The notes: generated from the letters alone by a model not told the origin. A stretch of 64,000 nt of DNA from Clusia tigrina (GCA_920105625.2 OV050030.1:320592368-320656367); one strand, 5' to 3'. Shown: positions 31,953-43,547, numbered from the stretch's first letter. Program-made: numbers and translations.

Positions 31953-33829
31953 TGAGGAGCAAATTTTAGGCGTAAATTTGCCCCTACATATTTATTTTTG
32001 CCATAACGTAAATATTTAACATTGGGGCCAAGTGCTTAAACAACCAAACCTAAAATATACACGAAAATAGTCCTAAGACTTTGGCACCTCCCACTTTCAT
32101 TTGCTAAAACCACACACACAACCGCCATCATATTTAGTGCAGCAGCCATCATACAAGTGAGTCTAAGACACCTCCCACCATAGAAATGCTACCAACAACA
32201 AGTGTTATACTCTGCGGTAGACACAGCCACAATTAAGTCAGACAGTGGAACTCTGTGATAAGCGACGAAAAACATGCAACGAAGTCAACAACGCAAGATA
32301 ACACAGGAGAATACTACACAAACAGTTGTGCAACCGGCTGACCACGGTTAAAATAATATGAATGTACAACTACAGTGCCCAACACACTGATATGAATTCA
32401 CAACAAGAGTGCCTAACGCACTGATATGAATTTACAACAATAGTGTCTAACGCAATGATATGAATGCACAAGAGATCGCGACAGAAGTTGCCGACTGCAT
32501 CAGTTCGGAAAATAACCCAAACAAACAGCACCCAAAAACGAAGGCCAAGCACAAAGTGGAACACGACAGACCGACCGCTAAGCACACCAGCAGGCCGGAC
32601 AAAGCATAAAGAGGAGAAGCAGAAATAAATATCCAAAATATTTAATATTTGTAAATATTTTATGCCATCGATATAAAATATCAACAAAGTGCTGAAGGTG
32701 GCCGAAGGACAAATAGCAACAACAACAAATAAGACAAGGAACAACAACAACACAACATTGAAGGTGGCCCAAGAGCAAAAAACTTACAAGAACAACAGCG
32801 AGAAAACAACAACAATGTGCTGAAAGTGGCCCAAGGTGAAATTCAAACAAGAGGAACAATGCGGGAAACAGTAGCAGCATGCAACAGCACGAGATGGCAG
32901 ACAGGTGCCACAACAATCTGCAGTTCCCGCACAACAACAACTATTAGATGATCTACACTGAAGCTGGAGCATAAAAGCAGGAGCAACTGACAGCTCAGCC
33001 TCTTTCTTTCTTTCGGCATCAGGCAGACAAGACTCTTTCTTTCTTTCGGCATCAGGCAGACAAGACGCATCATACTAAACAGAGTTATACCAACGGACAA
33101 ACGCTACAGAAGCTAGGGGAATCTAGAGGAGATTATGGTTTATAGTCGATTCTCTGCTAGAAACCCAAACTGACAAACACTACAGAAGCTAGGGAGATCT
33201 AAAGGAGATTATGGTTTATAATCGATTCTCTGCTAGAAACCCAAATTGACAAACGCTACAGAAGCTAGGGAGATCTAAAGGAGATTATGGTTTATAATCG
33301 ATTCTCTGCTAGAAACCCAAATTGACAAACGCTACAGAAGCTAGGGAGATCTAAAGGAGATTATGGTTTATAATCGATTCTCTGCTAGAAACCCAAACTG
33401 ACAAGCGTTACAGAAGCTAGGGGGATCTAAATGAGATTATGGTTTATAATCGATTCTCTGCTAGAAGCCCAAAGGGACAAGCGCTACAGAAGCTAGGGGA
33501 ATCTAAAGGAGATTATGGTTTATAATCGATTCTCTGCTAGAAACCCAAATTTACTAACGCTACCGAACAACTAAGCAAAGTCTATGGTGTGGAATCGCCA
33601 TTCTCGTAGAATTAACTTGACAGATATTTAGGGGGACATTAGAGTTCAACTGTGTCCGTATTTAAGTTAGTAAAAATTATTGTTACACGTAGTTAAACCT
33701 TTTTTTTAAATTAATAAATAAATAAAATAGTTAAATCCACGAAAATAAGTTTTGGAATACTTTAGAGATTTTCTGTAAACGACTCCTGGCAATCCGGCGA
33801 GCTTACCCCGGCGAAAACGAGTCGTTACA
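31953..33829 (+). repeat. Long 5' LTR (1877 bases)
   Basis: It starts tgaggagcaaattttaggcg and ends gagtcgttaca. Inside are about three ~35-base repeats around 'gatatgaatt' (32370-32470), CAACAA-rich low-complexity sequence (32700-32950) and a 33-base tandem duplication (33001-33066). Six 76-base tandem units (33106-33561) and an AT-rich block with aataaa (33709-33726) follow. Confidence 0.78.
33106..33561 (+). repeat. Six tandem 76-base units in the 5' LTR
   Basis: Unit starts (acagaagctaggg) fall at 33106, 33182, 33258, 33334, 33410 and 33486, exactly 76 bases apart. Each contains gattatggtttata and cgattctctgctagaa. The 3' LTR carries a single unit at about 40975. Units 2-4 are nearly identical, which points to recent expansion. 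Confidence 0.9.
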
Positions 33830-33830
33830 G

Positions 33831-33848
33831 TGGCGCCCGAGCAGGGAC
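33831..33848 (+). promoter_or_regulatory. Primer-binding site, tRNA-Lys type
   Basis: The 18 bases tggcgcccgagcagggac lie one base after the LTR end. They resemble the complement of the tRNA-Lys 3' end used as primer by Osvaldo-type elements and lentiviruses. Confidence 0.75.
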
Positions 33849-33923
33849 CCTCACAATAAAGAGAGTAAATAGAACAAAGCTAGATTATCCAACTCACGCC
33901 CCATCACCAGAGTCTGACACAGG

Positions 33924-35244
33924 ATGGGAAAGATGAGTTGGGTGTACACCGTGCGGAAAGACCAATTGGTAGTCTGTTATGTCGGGATTGGCTTAGAGGC
34001 CACGGGCACTGTGGAAGAGCTACGAAAGAGGCTTGCGGAGTTCATCACCGACACTTAGATGACTCTATACCAGGAGGTTCGGCTGGCAGAGCTACAGGCC
34101 CGACTCACCAGGAGTTTGTCGCCTGGACCGGGTTCACACTTGAGAGCTAGCCCCAGCGCAGAGCGACCTATAAGCCCCGGAGCATCGGCAGCCACGAAGA
34201 AAGATACGCTATGGGCAGCCGGAAATGTTTCAGCTGTATCTGATACCGCGTTCCAGACAGTAGTCCCCGAAGTCTCGCGAAGCGGGATAGCCATCTACTC
34301 GGCAGTCATCGACCACGTTAGGAAATGGTCCTTGAAGTATGATGGAGGGAGGGCATGACCCGATAGTTTTCATAGAGCGGGTGGAAGAACTGTCGGAAGT
34401 CTATGGACTAAACAAGCACATTCTGCCTCGAACTATGCCAGAACTCCTAAAGGAGCGTGCTCTGCTCTGGTATAGAAACAACAACCGAGCATGGGTCGAT
34501 TGGGTGCTATTTAAAAAGGACTTCTTGAAGTTTTTCCTGCCCACCAGATACTTCGAAAATCTGGAGGATGGAATTCGCCAACGACAGCAAAATCCACGTG
34601 CACACTTCAAGCAGTACGTGGTAGAACTTCAAAACCTGATGCCTCATGCGGGATATACGTAGGCCCAGAAATTCAAACGAATCTTTCGCAACAGCCTGGA
34701 GGAATACCAGTGGTATGTCCGGCGAAAGGATTTCGATACGCTGGAAGAACTGGTGGAAATGGCGGAAGACCTCGAGGGCAGCATATGTGGTGACAGCGAA
34801 ACTTCACGAGCAGCACCACCACGACCACCACCACCACGACCACCGCCTCCACGACCACCACCAACACTCCACGAGATGCAACCACGTGTCGAGCCCACGT
34901 CCCCACACGAAGCCAGGAACCGACAGGTAGCACCGGCCAACTGTACCAACAATGTGATACCTATAAATCCACGAACAGCGTACAGACGATGTGGTCAGTC
35001 TGACCACGTAGCGCGACACTGCTGCAATGCCCAAGTACTTTTCTGTTGGGAGTGTGGTAAGAGAGGAACTAGAACAGTTGAAAGCTGTAGGACGGTAGGG
35101 GGAAACGAGCAGGGCTGCCAGCAACGAGGCATGGATCAGCCTACCCACAGCAAGCCTCAAACGCAGTATGTGCATTACGCGGACTGCGTATCTGTGCCGC
35201 CGTCACCATTGGCAGAGAAAACGTCACGGCCACACTTGACATAG
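33924..35244 (+). pseudogene. Osvaldo-like gag, broken
   Basis: The frame starts at 33924 (MGKMSWVYTVRKDQLVVCYV) with a SAP-like motif (LEATGTVEELRKRLAEFI). A TAG at 34056 is followed in frame from 34059 by a Ser/Pro-rich linker. After a shift near 34350 comes the retrotransposon-gag core (RALLWYRNNNRAWVDWVLFK, then FLPTRYFENLEDGIRQRQQN), to 34662. Another shift leads to 34753-35244, with a Pro/Arg repeat (PRPPPPRPPPPRPPP, about 34818-34863) and two degenerate zinc knuckles (CGQSDHVARHCC; CWECGKRGTRTVESC). Gag forms the particle that packages element RNA. One nonsense change and at least two shifts disable it. Confidence 0.72.
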
Positions 35245-35743
35245 GGAGTTGTATAAGCGAGCAACTCATTTCCCATTTAGGTGCTACCCATTTAGGTGCT
35301 CCAGAAACAGGACAACGGAAACAAACACCCAACGAAAGAGCTAAACTACTCAAAGAAGCGTATACATTAGTCACAAAAATTCTGGATCGAGGGCCTCAAG
35401 ATCAACGACGGTATTATAACCTACCACGAAGGCACTGGAAATGAGAAGTTGGACAATTGGTCTTAGCAAAACAGCACCATTTGTCCAAAGCCATTGACCA
35501 CTTCGCCGCCAAGTTGGCCCCACGCTACGATGGGCCATACTGGATAAACCTCCCCAGTCATTGTCAAGGGGGATGCAAGGAGACAAAGACGGCGCATATT
35601 AGTGAGGTAAACCCATTTTGCGCACCTGGTGGCACAGCACACGCTACTAACAAACGCTTCTGGCGAGAACAGAGTACACAACGGAAAATGGAGAACACAT
35701 TGTCAAGGGCAGAAGTAGTACGAAGAAGTCAAGACTACCGTTA
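35200..35743 (+). pseudogene. Collapsed pol: protease start joined to integrase C-terminus
   Basis: Around 35195-35260 the plus strand reads ATLDIGSCISEQLISHLGAT, a retroviral-type protease opening (LDIGS in the D-T/S-G position). A few dozen bases later it reads RAKLLKEAYTLVTKILDRGP, RRYYNLPRRHW and VGQLVLAKQHHLSKAIDHFA, which is the C-terminal end of a Gypsy integrase (35310-35640). The whole RT, RNase H and integrase core of about 2.5 kb is missing between them, so this is an internal deletion. Confidence 0.62.
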
Positions 35744-35744
35744 A

Positions 35745-36592
35745 AAAACAATAGAAACATATATAAGGACAACTGGTCGCGGAAAAGTTCTTTCCGACTT
35801 AAACACTCAAAGTTAGTACACATCGAGAAGAAGGATATATTTACAAAATAAAACCCCCCGGTCCTCTGCGGCTGGTCCGGGGAGCCGACCGAAGAGGGAT
35901 ACTGCTCTTCGACTACTGCAATCGCAGACCACTGGAGCATGAGGCAAACGTGCTCAGGCAATATCTCCAAGAGGAGATATTGCCTAAAATAACTGCAGGT
36001 CCCCTGAGGTGGGCCCGACAATTTGAAGTCCCCAAAACAGAAAAATGGGACCAACTGCGGCGTGTACTTACTGCAGAACGCAAAATGCTTCTTCACCCAA
36101 GCGATTGATGGAGACACCTGGGGAGAGGCAGATCTGACCACGTGATATACGGCCGACGCCGTGACCCAGAAGCGTAAGGAAATAGGTCACATCTTGAGAC
36201 AACTGGCACGAGTAACTCGGCATGGCCCAGCACCAACACCAGTGGCCCCACGTAATAGACCAGACACGCTGCTCGCAAAACTGGAATATCCCATACGACG
36301 GGACTCATCAGGCCCTGATAGTACGTGCGGATGTACCTGGAAGCGGCACAAAGGACCAGATTAAGCACACACACCACAAAATGTGATATGCCCTCCCGAC
36401 ACCACATTTGAAGACGCAGCAGAACTCGCCGGACCAAAAGGGATCGGATTACCACAAACTTTGGTGCTGGAATTGCGGGAGAAGATACCGGAGGGAAATA
36501 AAAGAAACCGATTCCAGCGGGGACCCTACAAAATCACCCTCTGGCAACGTAAGGTGACCATTGCCCATCGTCTGCAAAGTAGGGAGGACAAG
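35745..36592 (+). other. 3' internal region of the Osvaldo-like element, unrecognised
   Basis: A stop-free plus-strand run of about 85 codons (35851-36105) includes IKPPGPLRLVRGADRRGILL and QYLQEEILPKITAGPLRWAR. It continues in another frame past 36150 (KEIGHILRQLARVTRH). I do not recognise it. Some Osvaldo elements have an extra ORF here, but no signal peptide or membrane segment supports an envelope. The polypurine tract is probably agggaggacaag at 36581-36592. Confidence 0.4.
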
Positions 36593-37173
36593 TGAGGAGC
36601 AAATTTTAGGCGTAAATTTGCTCCTACATATTTATTTTTGCCATAACGCGCCAAAATGTGTATATTTAACATAGGGGCCAAGTATTTAAACAACCAACCC
36701 TAAAATATAAACGTAAGTAGTCCTATGACTTTGGCACCTCCCACTTACATTGTTATAAAGCACATACACAACCGCCACCATATTTAGTGCAGCTCCCATC
36801 ATAGAACTGAGTCTAAGGCACCTCCCACCATAGTAATGCTGCCAACAAGTATTATACTCTGCGGTGGCAGAACCGAAGACACGGCCACAATTAAGTGAAA
36901 AAGTAGAACTCTGTAATAAGCGACCAAAATCATGCAACGAAGTCAACAACATAAGATAACAGAGGAAAATATTACACAAACAATTGTGCAACCGGTTGAC
37001 CGCAGTTACAACAGTGCTTAAAGCAATGATATGAATTTACAAAAACAGTGCCTAACGCGATGATATGAATTTATAACAACAGTGTCTAACGCAATGATAT
37101 GAATTTACAATAGTGCCTAATGCAACGATATGAATTTACAACAAGAGATCGCGACAGAAGTTGCCGACTGCAT

Positions 37174-40100
37174 TCATCATCATCATAATTGGCGTACAAC
37201 CATTTCTGGTCATTGCCGCGTTATCAGCCTTCGCCAGTCGTCTCTGCTTCGCGCACGCTGACGCCAATTGGAAACACCAAGTGCAGCCAGGTCCTCCTGA
37301 ACCTGGTCCTTCCAACGTAGTGGTGGTCTCCCCCTCCTGCGTCAGCCACCCGGCGGCATCGATTCAAATACTTTTTTCGCCGGAGCACTTTCATCCATTC
37401 GCACAACATGTCCCAGCCAGCGCAGCCGCTGTGTTTTAATGCGCTGAACTATATCAATGTCGGCGTACAGCTCATACAGGTCGTTGTTCCATCTGATTCG
37501 ATACTCTCCGTAGACGCATATAGGACTATAGATGCTTCGAAGAATTTTTCTCTCGAACGCCCCCAAAGCTCGCTCATCGTTGTTTGTCATCGTCCAGGTT
37601 TCGGCACCATAAAGCAGGACGGGAAGGATGAGGGCTTTGTAGAGCGTAATTTTTGTTCGTCGAGAGAGGGCTCTGCTTCTCAATTGCCTACTGAGCCCAA
37701 GTAACACCTGTTGGCAAGAGTGATTCTTCGCTTGATCTCCTTGCTGACATCGTTCGTGGTGTTGATGCTGGTTCCCAGATAAACGAAATCCTTCACAAGT
37801 TCAAAGTTGTAGTCGCCAACAGTGACGTGGTGTCCAAGACGCTGAGACTCTTTGTGTGTTGACACCAAGTACTTCGTTTTGTCCTCGTTCACCGCTAAAC
37901 CCACTCGCCTCGCTTCTCTCTCCAAGCCGGAAAACGCAGCACTCACGGCGCGGCTGTTATGGCCAATGATGTCAATATCATCAGCATACGCCAGTAACAT
38001 GACACTCTTGTGGAAGATAGTGCCTGTGCGATTTAGACCTGCTGCACGTACGATTTTTTCCAACATTAGATTGAAGAAAACACACGATAAGGAGTCACCT
38101 TGTCTGAATCCTCGCTCAGTAACAAACGGCTCGGACAAGTCATTACCGATTTTAACTGAGCCAGTGGTGGTGCTTAGCGTCATTTTGCACAGCCGAATTA
38201 GCTTAGCAGGGACGCCAAATTCAGACACAGCGGCGTATAGTTGACTCCTTACGGTGCTGTCGAATGCGGCTTTGAAATCGACAAAAAGGTGGTGTATGTC
38301 AATCTGCTTCTCTAGGGTTTTCTCCAGGATTTGGCGTAGTGTGAACATTTGGTCAATGGTGCCTTTACCAGGTCTGAAGCCACACTGATAAGGCCCAATC
38401 AGTTCATTGGCGATGGGCTTCAGCGATGGACTTTATATGCGATGTTCAGAAAGCTGATCCCGCGGTAGTTGGCACAGATTGCCGGATCACCCTTCTTTTG
38501 GATTGATCAGAGCACACTTAAGTTCCAGTTGCTGGGCATGCATTCCTCCGACCATATTTTGCAGATGAGCTGGTGCATGCGTTTCGTGAGCTCATCGCCG
38601 CCAGCCTTGAATAGCTCCGCTGGTATACCATCAGCTCCGGCGGCTTTGTTGTTTTTGAGCCGCCTAATAGCTAGCAAGACCTCGTCATAGTCGGGGGGCG
38701 CTACTTCATGTTCGTCGTCAGCAACTGTGGGGTCGGTTTCATCTTCATTGTTATCATTAGCGCTGTCCCCATTCAGCAGCTTCGAGAAGTGTTCCCTCCA
38801 TAACGTGAGTACGCTCTGGACATCCATCACTAAATTCCCGTTTTCGTCTTTGCAGGAATTGGAATTGGCTCCGGTCTTAAAACCTTCCGTTTGGCGCCTC
38901 ACACGTTCGTAGAATTTTCGAGCCATATTCCTTCTGCCAAACATCTCGATTTCCTCGCATTCTCTCTTTTCGGCTTCTCGTTTCTTGCGCCTAAAAAGAC
39001 GCTTCTCTTCCCTTCTCTTCTCTCGATATCGCTCCTTAGCAGCTCGTGTTGCAGCCGATCGCAGGATGAGTTGGTATGCTGCGTCTTTCTCTGCAGCTGC
39101 GTTGCGACACTCTTCGTCATACCAGCTGTTTTTCTTCGGGCGGTGATAGCCAATCACCTCTTCAGCGGCCATGCGCATGGAGTGGGATATAAACGACCAC
39201 TGCGCGCAAATATCGAGATCAGGCGGAGAATCCGTCAGCATATTCGAGAGCCGAGAAGCAAATGCGGTAGCTGTCTATAGCGATTGTAGCTTTCCGACGT
39301 CAAGCTTCCTCTGCGAATTAAAGCGAACGTTTTTTGCCGCACTGAGGCGAGTGCGAACCTTAGCTACAACAAGGTAGTGGTCCGAGTCAATGTTGGCACC
39401 TCGAATTGTACGTACGTCTAACACGCTGGATGCATGCCTGCCGTCGATCACAACGTGATCAATTTGGTTCCTGGTTTTATGATCAGGGGACAGCCAGGTG
39501 GCTTTATGAATATCGGGATGCTGGAATCTAGTACTACTAACTACCATGTTCCGTGCTGCGGCGAAGTCGATCAGCCTCAAACCGTTTTCTGATGACTGCT
39601 CGTGGAGGCTGAACTTACCAACGGTTAGTTCAAAAATGCCTTCTTTGCCCACCTTGGCGTTGAAGTCACCTAGCACAATTTTTGCATCGTGGCGGGGGCA
39701 TCGATCGAAGGTTTTTTCTAGTTGATCGTAGAAGGCATCTTTGGTGTTTTCATCTTTCTCATCCGTGAGAGCATGTGCGCAGATTAGGCTGATGTTAAAG
39801 TATTTTGCCTTAATGCGGAGTGTGGCAAGCCTGTCGTCGACTGGGGTAAATCCCAGGACTTCATCTCGCAGTCGTTTGCTTACCACAAAACCTACACCGA
39901 GTCTGCGCTTCGTCGCATTTCAGCTGTAGTAGATGTCACATGTAGCTTTTTTTGAGCGTCCATGTCCCGTCCATCGCATTTCCTGGAGTGCGGTGACGTC
40001 AGCTTTATATTTTTCGAGGACGTCAACCAGCTGCATAGAGGCACCTTCCCTATTAAGGGTCCGGACATTCCAGGTGCATATCCTTAAATCGTGTTCCTTA

Positions 40101-40482
40101 TAACGTTTGCGGGGGTTGTCGTCAACAGTTTTAGGGTATTTCATCCGAGGCTTCAATCTTATATTCACTGGATTATTTGTTTTTTATGTGGCGGGTTCCA
40201 AGCCCAGCGCACAACCCTAAGCTAGGGATTTTTTGTTTGGTAGTGGTAACCCACTTCGGGGGTATGGGTGCTGCCGTTGGTACCTATAGTACTCCTCCGC
40301 CACCGTTCCTACATGCGAGACCCCACCTGGCCTCCCACACTTTGATGAATCCTTAAACCGAATATGTCAGAGTGGCCTCACCAAAGCTCCCTCTCTCGTT
40401 GGCCCTGACCAAGGATCCCACATGGGTTGGTTACCACATCTTCACCTAGGCTGCTCAGGTTACCAGGGTGCACCACGTCAAT
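37174..40482 (-). mobile_element. RTE-type LINE inserted in the 3' LTR
   Basis: A single-ORF LINE on the minus strand. The 5' UTR is about 40169-40482 and the coding region 40168-37342. The element ends at 37174 in ATGATGATGATGA repeats, a common RTE 3' tail. Its boundaries are set by the interrupted LTR sequence, which resumes near 40483. About 39 bases of target are deleted, and no target-site duplication is seen. Confidence 0.8.
37342..40168 (-). pseudogene. RTE endonuclease-reverse transcriptase, broken
   Basis: From the start at 40168: APE endonuclease (RICTWNVRTLNREGA, TALQEMRWTG with the catalytic Glu, KIVLGDFNAKVG, DSDHYLVVAKV with Asp-His). RT then begins with RRLKNNKAAGADGIPAELFK (38650-38590), HHLFVDFKAAFDS, FRQGDSLSCVFFNL and LLAYADDIDIIG (YADD box). 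The C-terminal part follows (LPVLLYGAETWTM, LRWLGHVVRMDES). The three frames at 40168, 39886 and 39241 are in phase and separated by single stops near 39918 and 39275. Two frameshifts follow, near 38400 and 37690. This RT lineage encodes both enzymes in one ORF without RNase H, as seen here. Confidence 0.85.
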
Positions 40483-41312
40483 GAAGGCATAGCACAAAGT
40501 GGAACACGACAGACCGATCACTAAGCGCGCCAACAGTACGGACAAAGCATAAAGAGGAGAAGCAGAAATAAATATCCGAAATATTGAATATTTTTAAATA
40601 TTTTATGCCATTGATATAAAATATCAACAAAGTGCTGAGGGTGGCCCTAGGACAAATAGCAACAACAACAAACAAGAAAAGGAAGAACAACAAGGTGAAT
40701 CATCACAACAACAACAACAACACAACATTGAAGGTGGCCCAAGGACAAACACTTGCAACAACAACAGCGAGAAAACAACAACAATGTGCTGAAGGTGGCC
40801 CAAGGTCAAATTCAAACAATAAGAACAAAGCGGGAAACAGTAGCAACATGCAACAACGAGAGTTAGCAGACAGGTTCCACAACAAACAACAGTTCCCGCA
40901 CAACAACCCTTATTGGACGATCTACAATGAAGGTGTAGCATAAAATCAGGAGCAACTACAAACTGACAAACGCTACAGAAGCTAGGGGAATCTAAAAGAG
41001 ATTGTGGTTTATAATCGATTCTCTGCTAGAAACCCAAATATACAAACGCTCCATAAAACTAAGGGAAATCTAAACGAGCCTATGGTGAGCAATCGCCATT
41101 CTCCTAAAACTAAGTTGACAGATATTTACGATGACATAAAATTCAACTGTGTCCGTATTTAAGCTAGTAAAAATAAATAAAATTTAATTAAGTTAAGTGA
41201 AGTGTTTTTTAATAAATAAATAAAAAGATAAGCTGTTGACTACTTTATATATTTTCTGTAAACGACTCCTGGCAGTCCGGCGAGCTTACCCCAGCGGAAA
41301 AGAGTTGTTATA

Positions 41313-41750
41313 AAAGATGAAAGGTTAAGCAAAGTATACAAGTTTGTTAAACATGGTTGGCCATAAAAGATAGACGAGAATTTCGAAAAGTATTTTAGGA
41401 ACAGAACGGAAAATGATTGCGTGTTTTATGGGGACAGAATTGTAAGTCCAGACTGACTAACAATGAAAACATTTGAAATTTTACACTGCGGACATATCGG
41501 GGTCGTACGTATGAAAGCACTAGCGAGAACTTATGTATGGTGGCCTGGTATACATTTTGCTATAGAGGAGTTCGTACAGACCTGTAAAGCTTGTTGTGTA
41601 AAGCAGAAGGCTTCGAAGTTAATATTCGCAAAGTGGGAAGTGTCGAGCGCACCATTTGAGCGTATACATGCTGATTTTTGCAAATTAGCAGAAATTAACA
41701 TTTTAGTTATTTTTGATACATATTCAAAAATTGCCATTTTACCCGCTTGA
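41313..41750 (+). pseudogene. Gypsy integrase N-terminal fragment
   Basis: The plus strand encodes the integrase zinc finger and start of the core: EILHCGHIGVVRMKALARTY and VWWPGIHFAIEEFVQTCKAC (HHCC finger), then FERIHADFCKLAEINILVIF with the first catalytic Asp region. A stop at 41310-41450 breaks the upstream frame (KIDENFEKYFRNRTEND). K02A2.6-like. It ends abruptly at a Copia fragment. Confidence 0.75.
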
Positions 41751-41758
41751 AGGGTCCT

Positions 41759-42800
41759 TCAACGAGCCGGGGATGTTGGGTCACAGATTGGGAGTCGACT
41801 TCGAAGATTGGTAACCGAGAAGAAATTAGCTTGAAAGGAAGGAACATATAAAACGAGATTGAGATTGCAATTTGAAGTTTTAATTTTTACCTCTCCTCTC
41901 CCTTCTACGTCTACAAACTTATTTCCCGCGACAGTGACTTTTTGTTTCTCTTCGCGCATTAAAACAAAAAACTCCCAATTAATACACATGTGCGACGTCG
42001 CGGCACTGTCGGCGCACCAAACCGACCGATCTAGCTTGCGCTTTGTGTCATTTGAACTCGACAAAAGTGTAGCAAAATCTGACTGCTCTTTGTCTTTTTC
42101 TTTTACCGCGGTGTCTCTACATTTGTTCGCGAAGTGTCCTCTTTTATGGCATTTATAGCACTTGCCGTTGTTCCAACGCCTGTTGTTATTGTCGCTGCTG
42201 TGGTGCCTAGCTCTAGCTGAGTTATTATTGATGTGTTGTTGTGCGACATACGCTTGATTATTACTTTTTACTCTTTCGTTGTTTTTTCCTCTGCGTTCGT
42301 ATTCTTCTAAGAGATCCACTTTGAGTTCGCTGTACTCGGGCAAAGTATCCCTTGTTTCCATGGCAATAACGAAGTTTTCGTACTGCTTTGGCAAACTGGA
42401 CAACAGTATAATGGTCAAAATTTCGTTTCCTAGTTCAATGCCCACTTCGGTCAACTTGTCTACGATGTTAGTAAATGAATTCAAAAGCGCTGGCACATTA
42501 TCGTCATCCGACATACGGAGATTCAGCAAGCTCTTCTATAAAGTCACCTCGAGCGTCGACCTCGCTTCTGCTGACGAGTTGCAATTCTTAATGTGGTTCA
42601 GCTGATTATGTTTGACTGACAAAACCATTGTTGCTCCAAAAATTCCCACTCGTCACCGTAAGATGCATCTTTTTTCAGCTTACCTGATACTACTTTCCAC
42701 AACTCTGTACAAACTAAAACGCCGCGCATCTGGACACACCAGGAGTCATAGTTGTGTTTGTAGGATTGGGAGAGTTTTCCTCAACCCCGAAAAATACAAG
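41759..42800 (-). pseudogene. Copia-type gag and protease fragment
   Basis: The minus-strand start near 42790 (YDSWCVQMRGVLVCTELWKV) is the N-terminal Copia gag motif. After shifts near 42640 and 42545 a 256-codon frame runs 42529-41759, with LLSSLPKQYENFVIAMETRD (gag core), a CCHC knuckle (CYKCHKRGHFANKC, about residue 125) and the Copia protease (WCADSAATSHMCINWEFF, then VLYVPSFQANFFSV). The end (LPICDPTSPAR) diverges from the family and marks the truncation. No integrase or RT follows. A relic, although the long open stretch suggests moderate age. Confidence 0.8.
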
Positions 42801-43000
42801 AAACTGTAGCAGATGTAAGTACTTTGGGCTGTGCCCTTAAATAAAAATTCAAACGATGTGACTGCGAGCTGGTCAACGGTTAGACTAATTTTACATATTA
42901 ATGTTATGACAGTGCATGATAAGAACACCTATATGTGTATATGTTAATATGTACGCAGCTGCTCTCACGCGATGGCAAGTGCAGCGACTCCAAATCTGTG
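42801..43000. other. Short AT-rich spacer
   Basis: No gene is recognised. A stretch at 42975-42996 (cgactccaaatctgtgaccc) is a near match, in inverted orientation, to 41773-41795, but nothing else supports an LTR or TIR. Confidence 0.3.
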
Positions 43001-43510
43001 ACCCAAGTCATTAAATTAAATTTTTCAATGGCGTATACACTCGATCCCATTGTTGAGCTTCGCTCTGTCACGTTTTTTAGACAAGTTTCTTTATCCACAA
43101 AAATTCTCCTTGGAAGTTGCCAAACGATTGCGTTTGTTGTCAATTGTGAGCAAACGCAGCACTCATTTTGCGGATAGCTTTTTGATATCCAAATGCATAT
43201 TTATGCAAAATTTACTTCACTGATCCACGTGATAAGCCTGTAGCCACTTCAAATTTATATAGGTTCACTCGACTATCGTCCAATATCATACCGTGGATTT
43301 TAGCGGCGGTGGCCTCTATTGGGAAACCAGAATGTTCGGCACCACTTGTACTGGTACGAACGCACCGAATTTGTGTAAACCAGTGGTTGATTGTTCCAAT
43401 CGATGGTGAAGACTCCCCATAATACTTTCAAGCTTTTGTTTCGTTGCGCGTGATGCTTTCTTCCGGTGTTAAATGAGGGCGCGAAATTAAGCCGTCTGCT
43501 TCAAATGGCT
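43001..43510 (-). pseudogene. Old mariner transposase relic
   Basis: On the minus strand the N-terminal mariner DNA-binding domain is legible in pieces: YGESSPSIGTINHWFTQIR, TSTSGAEHSGFPIEATAAKI, HGMILDDSRVNLYKFEVATG and SRGSV, followed by shifted IDNKRNRLATSKENF. The catalytic half is mostly gone. It is a different, much older copy than the element at 51264-52553. Confidence 0.6.
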
Positions 43511-43547
43511 GTCACAATAAAACTATTCTGACTGATCAGTCAGAAAA

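Larger units (their letters stand above)
31953..41312 (+). mobile_element. Osvaldo/Ulysses-like Gypsy element with very long LTRs, pol-deleted
   Basis: The 5' LTR is 31953-33829 and the 3' LTR 36593-41312 (enlarged by an RTE LINE). The internal part of only about 2.76 kb contains a tRNA-Lys-type primer site, a broken gag, a scrap of protease, the end of integrase and an unrecognised tail. Long LTRs and a tRNA-Lys primer site are hallmarks of the Osvaldo/Ulysses lineage. No target-site duplication is visible at the flanks. RT, RNase H and the integrase core are absent, so it could move only with help. Confidence 0.72.
36593..41312 (+). repeat. 3' LTR of the Osvaldo-like element, split by an RTE LINE
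   Basis: 36593-37173 and 40483-41312 align with the 5' LTR. It has about four ~35-base 'gatatgaattta' units (37010-37140), only one 76-base unit (near 40975), and lacks the 33-base duplication. About 39 bases of LTR (equivalent to 32501-32539) were lost at the RTE insertion. Confidence 0.78.

Noticed and set aside
32370..33100. Several Cys/Leu-rich minus-strand frames that look like membrane proteins
   Set aside because: They are the antisense of CAACAA-type low-complexity sequence in the long LTR (also at 40478-40941), so the Cys/Val/Leu content is a repeat artefact.
34644..35175. Gly/Val/Trp-rich minus-strand frames (ORFs at 34952-34644 and 35175-34804)
   Set aside because: Antisense of the Pro/Arg/His repeat in the Osvaldo-like gag.
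31951..41316. Target-site duplication for the Osvaldo-like element
   Set aside because: The bases before 31953 (ccttg) and after 41312 (aaaga) do not match. Either the flanks were rearranged or the 3' end has mutated.
41773..43005. Inverted match between 41773-41795 and 42975-43005 (tgggtcacagattgg type), possible LTR or TIR pair
   Set aside because: The match is only about 20 bases, and neither copy is flanked by a target duplication or by consistent element sequence.
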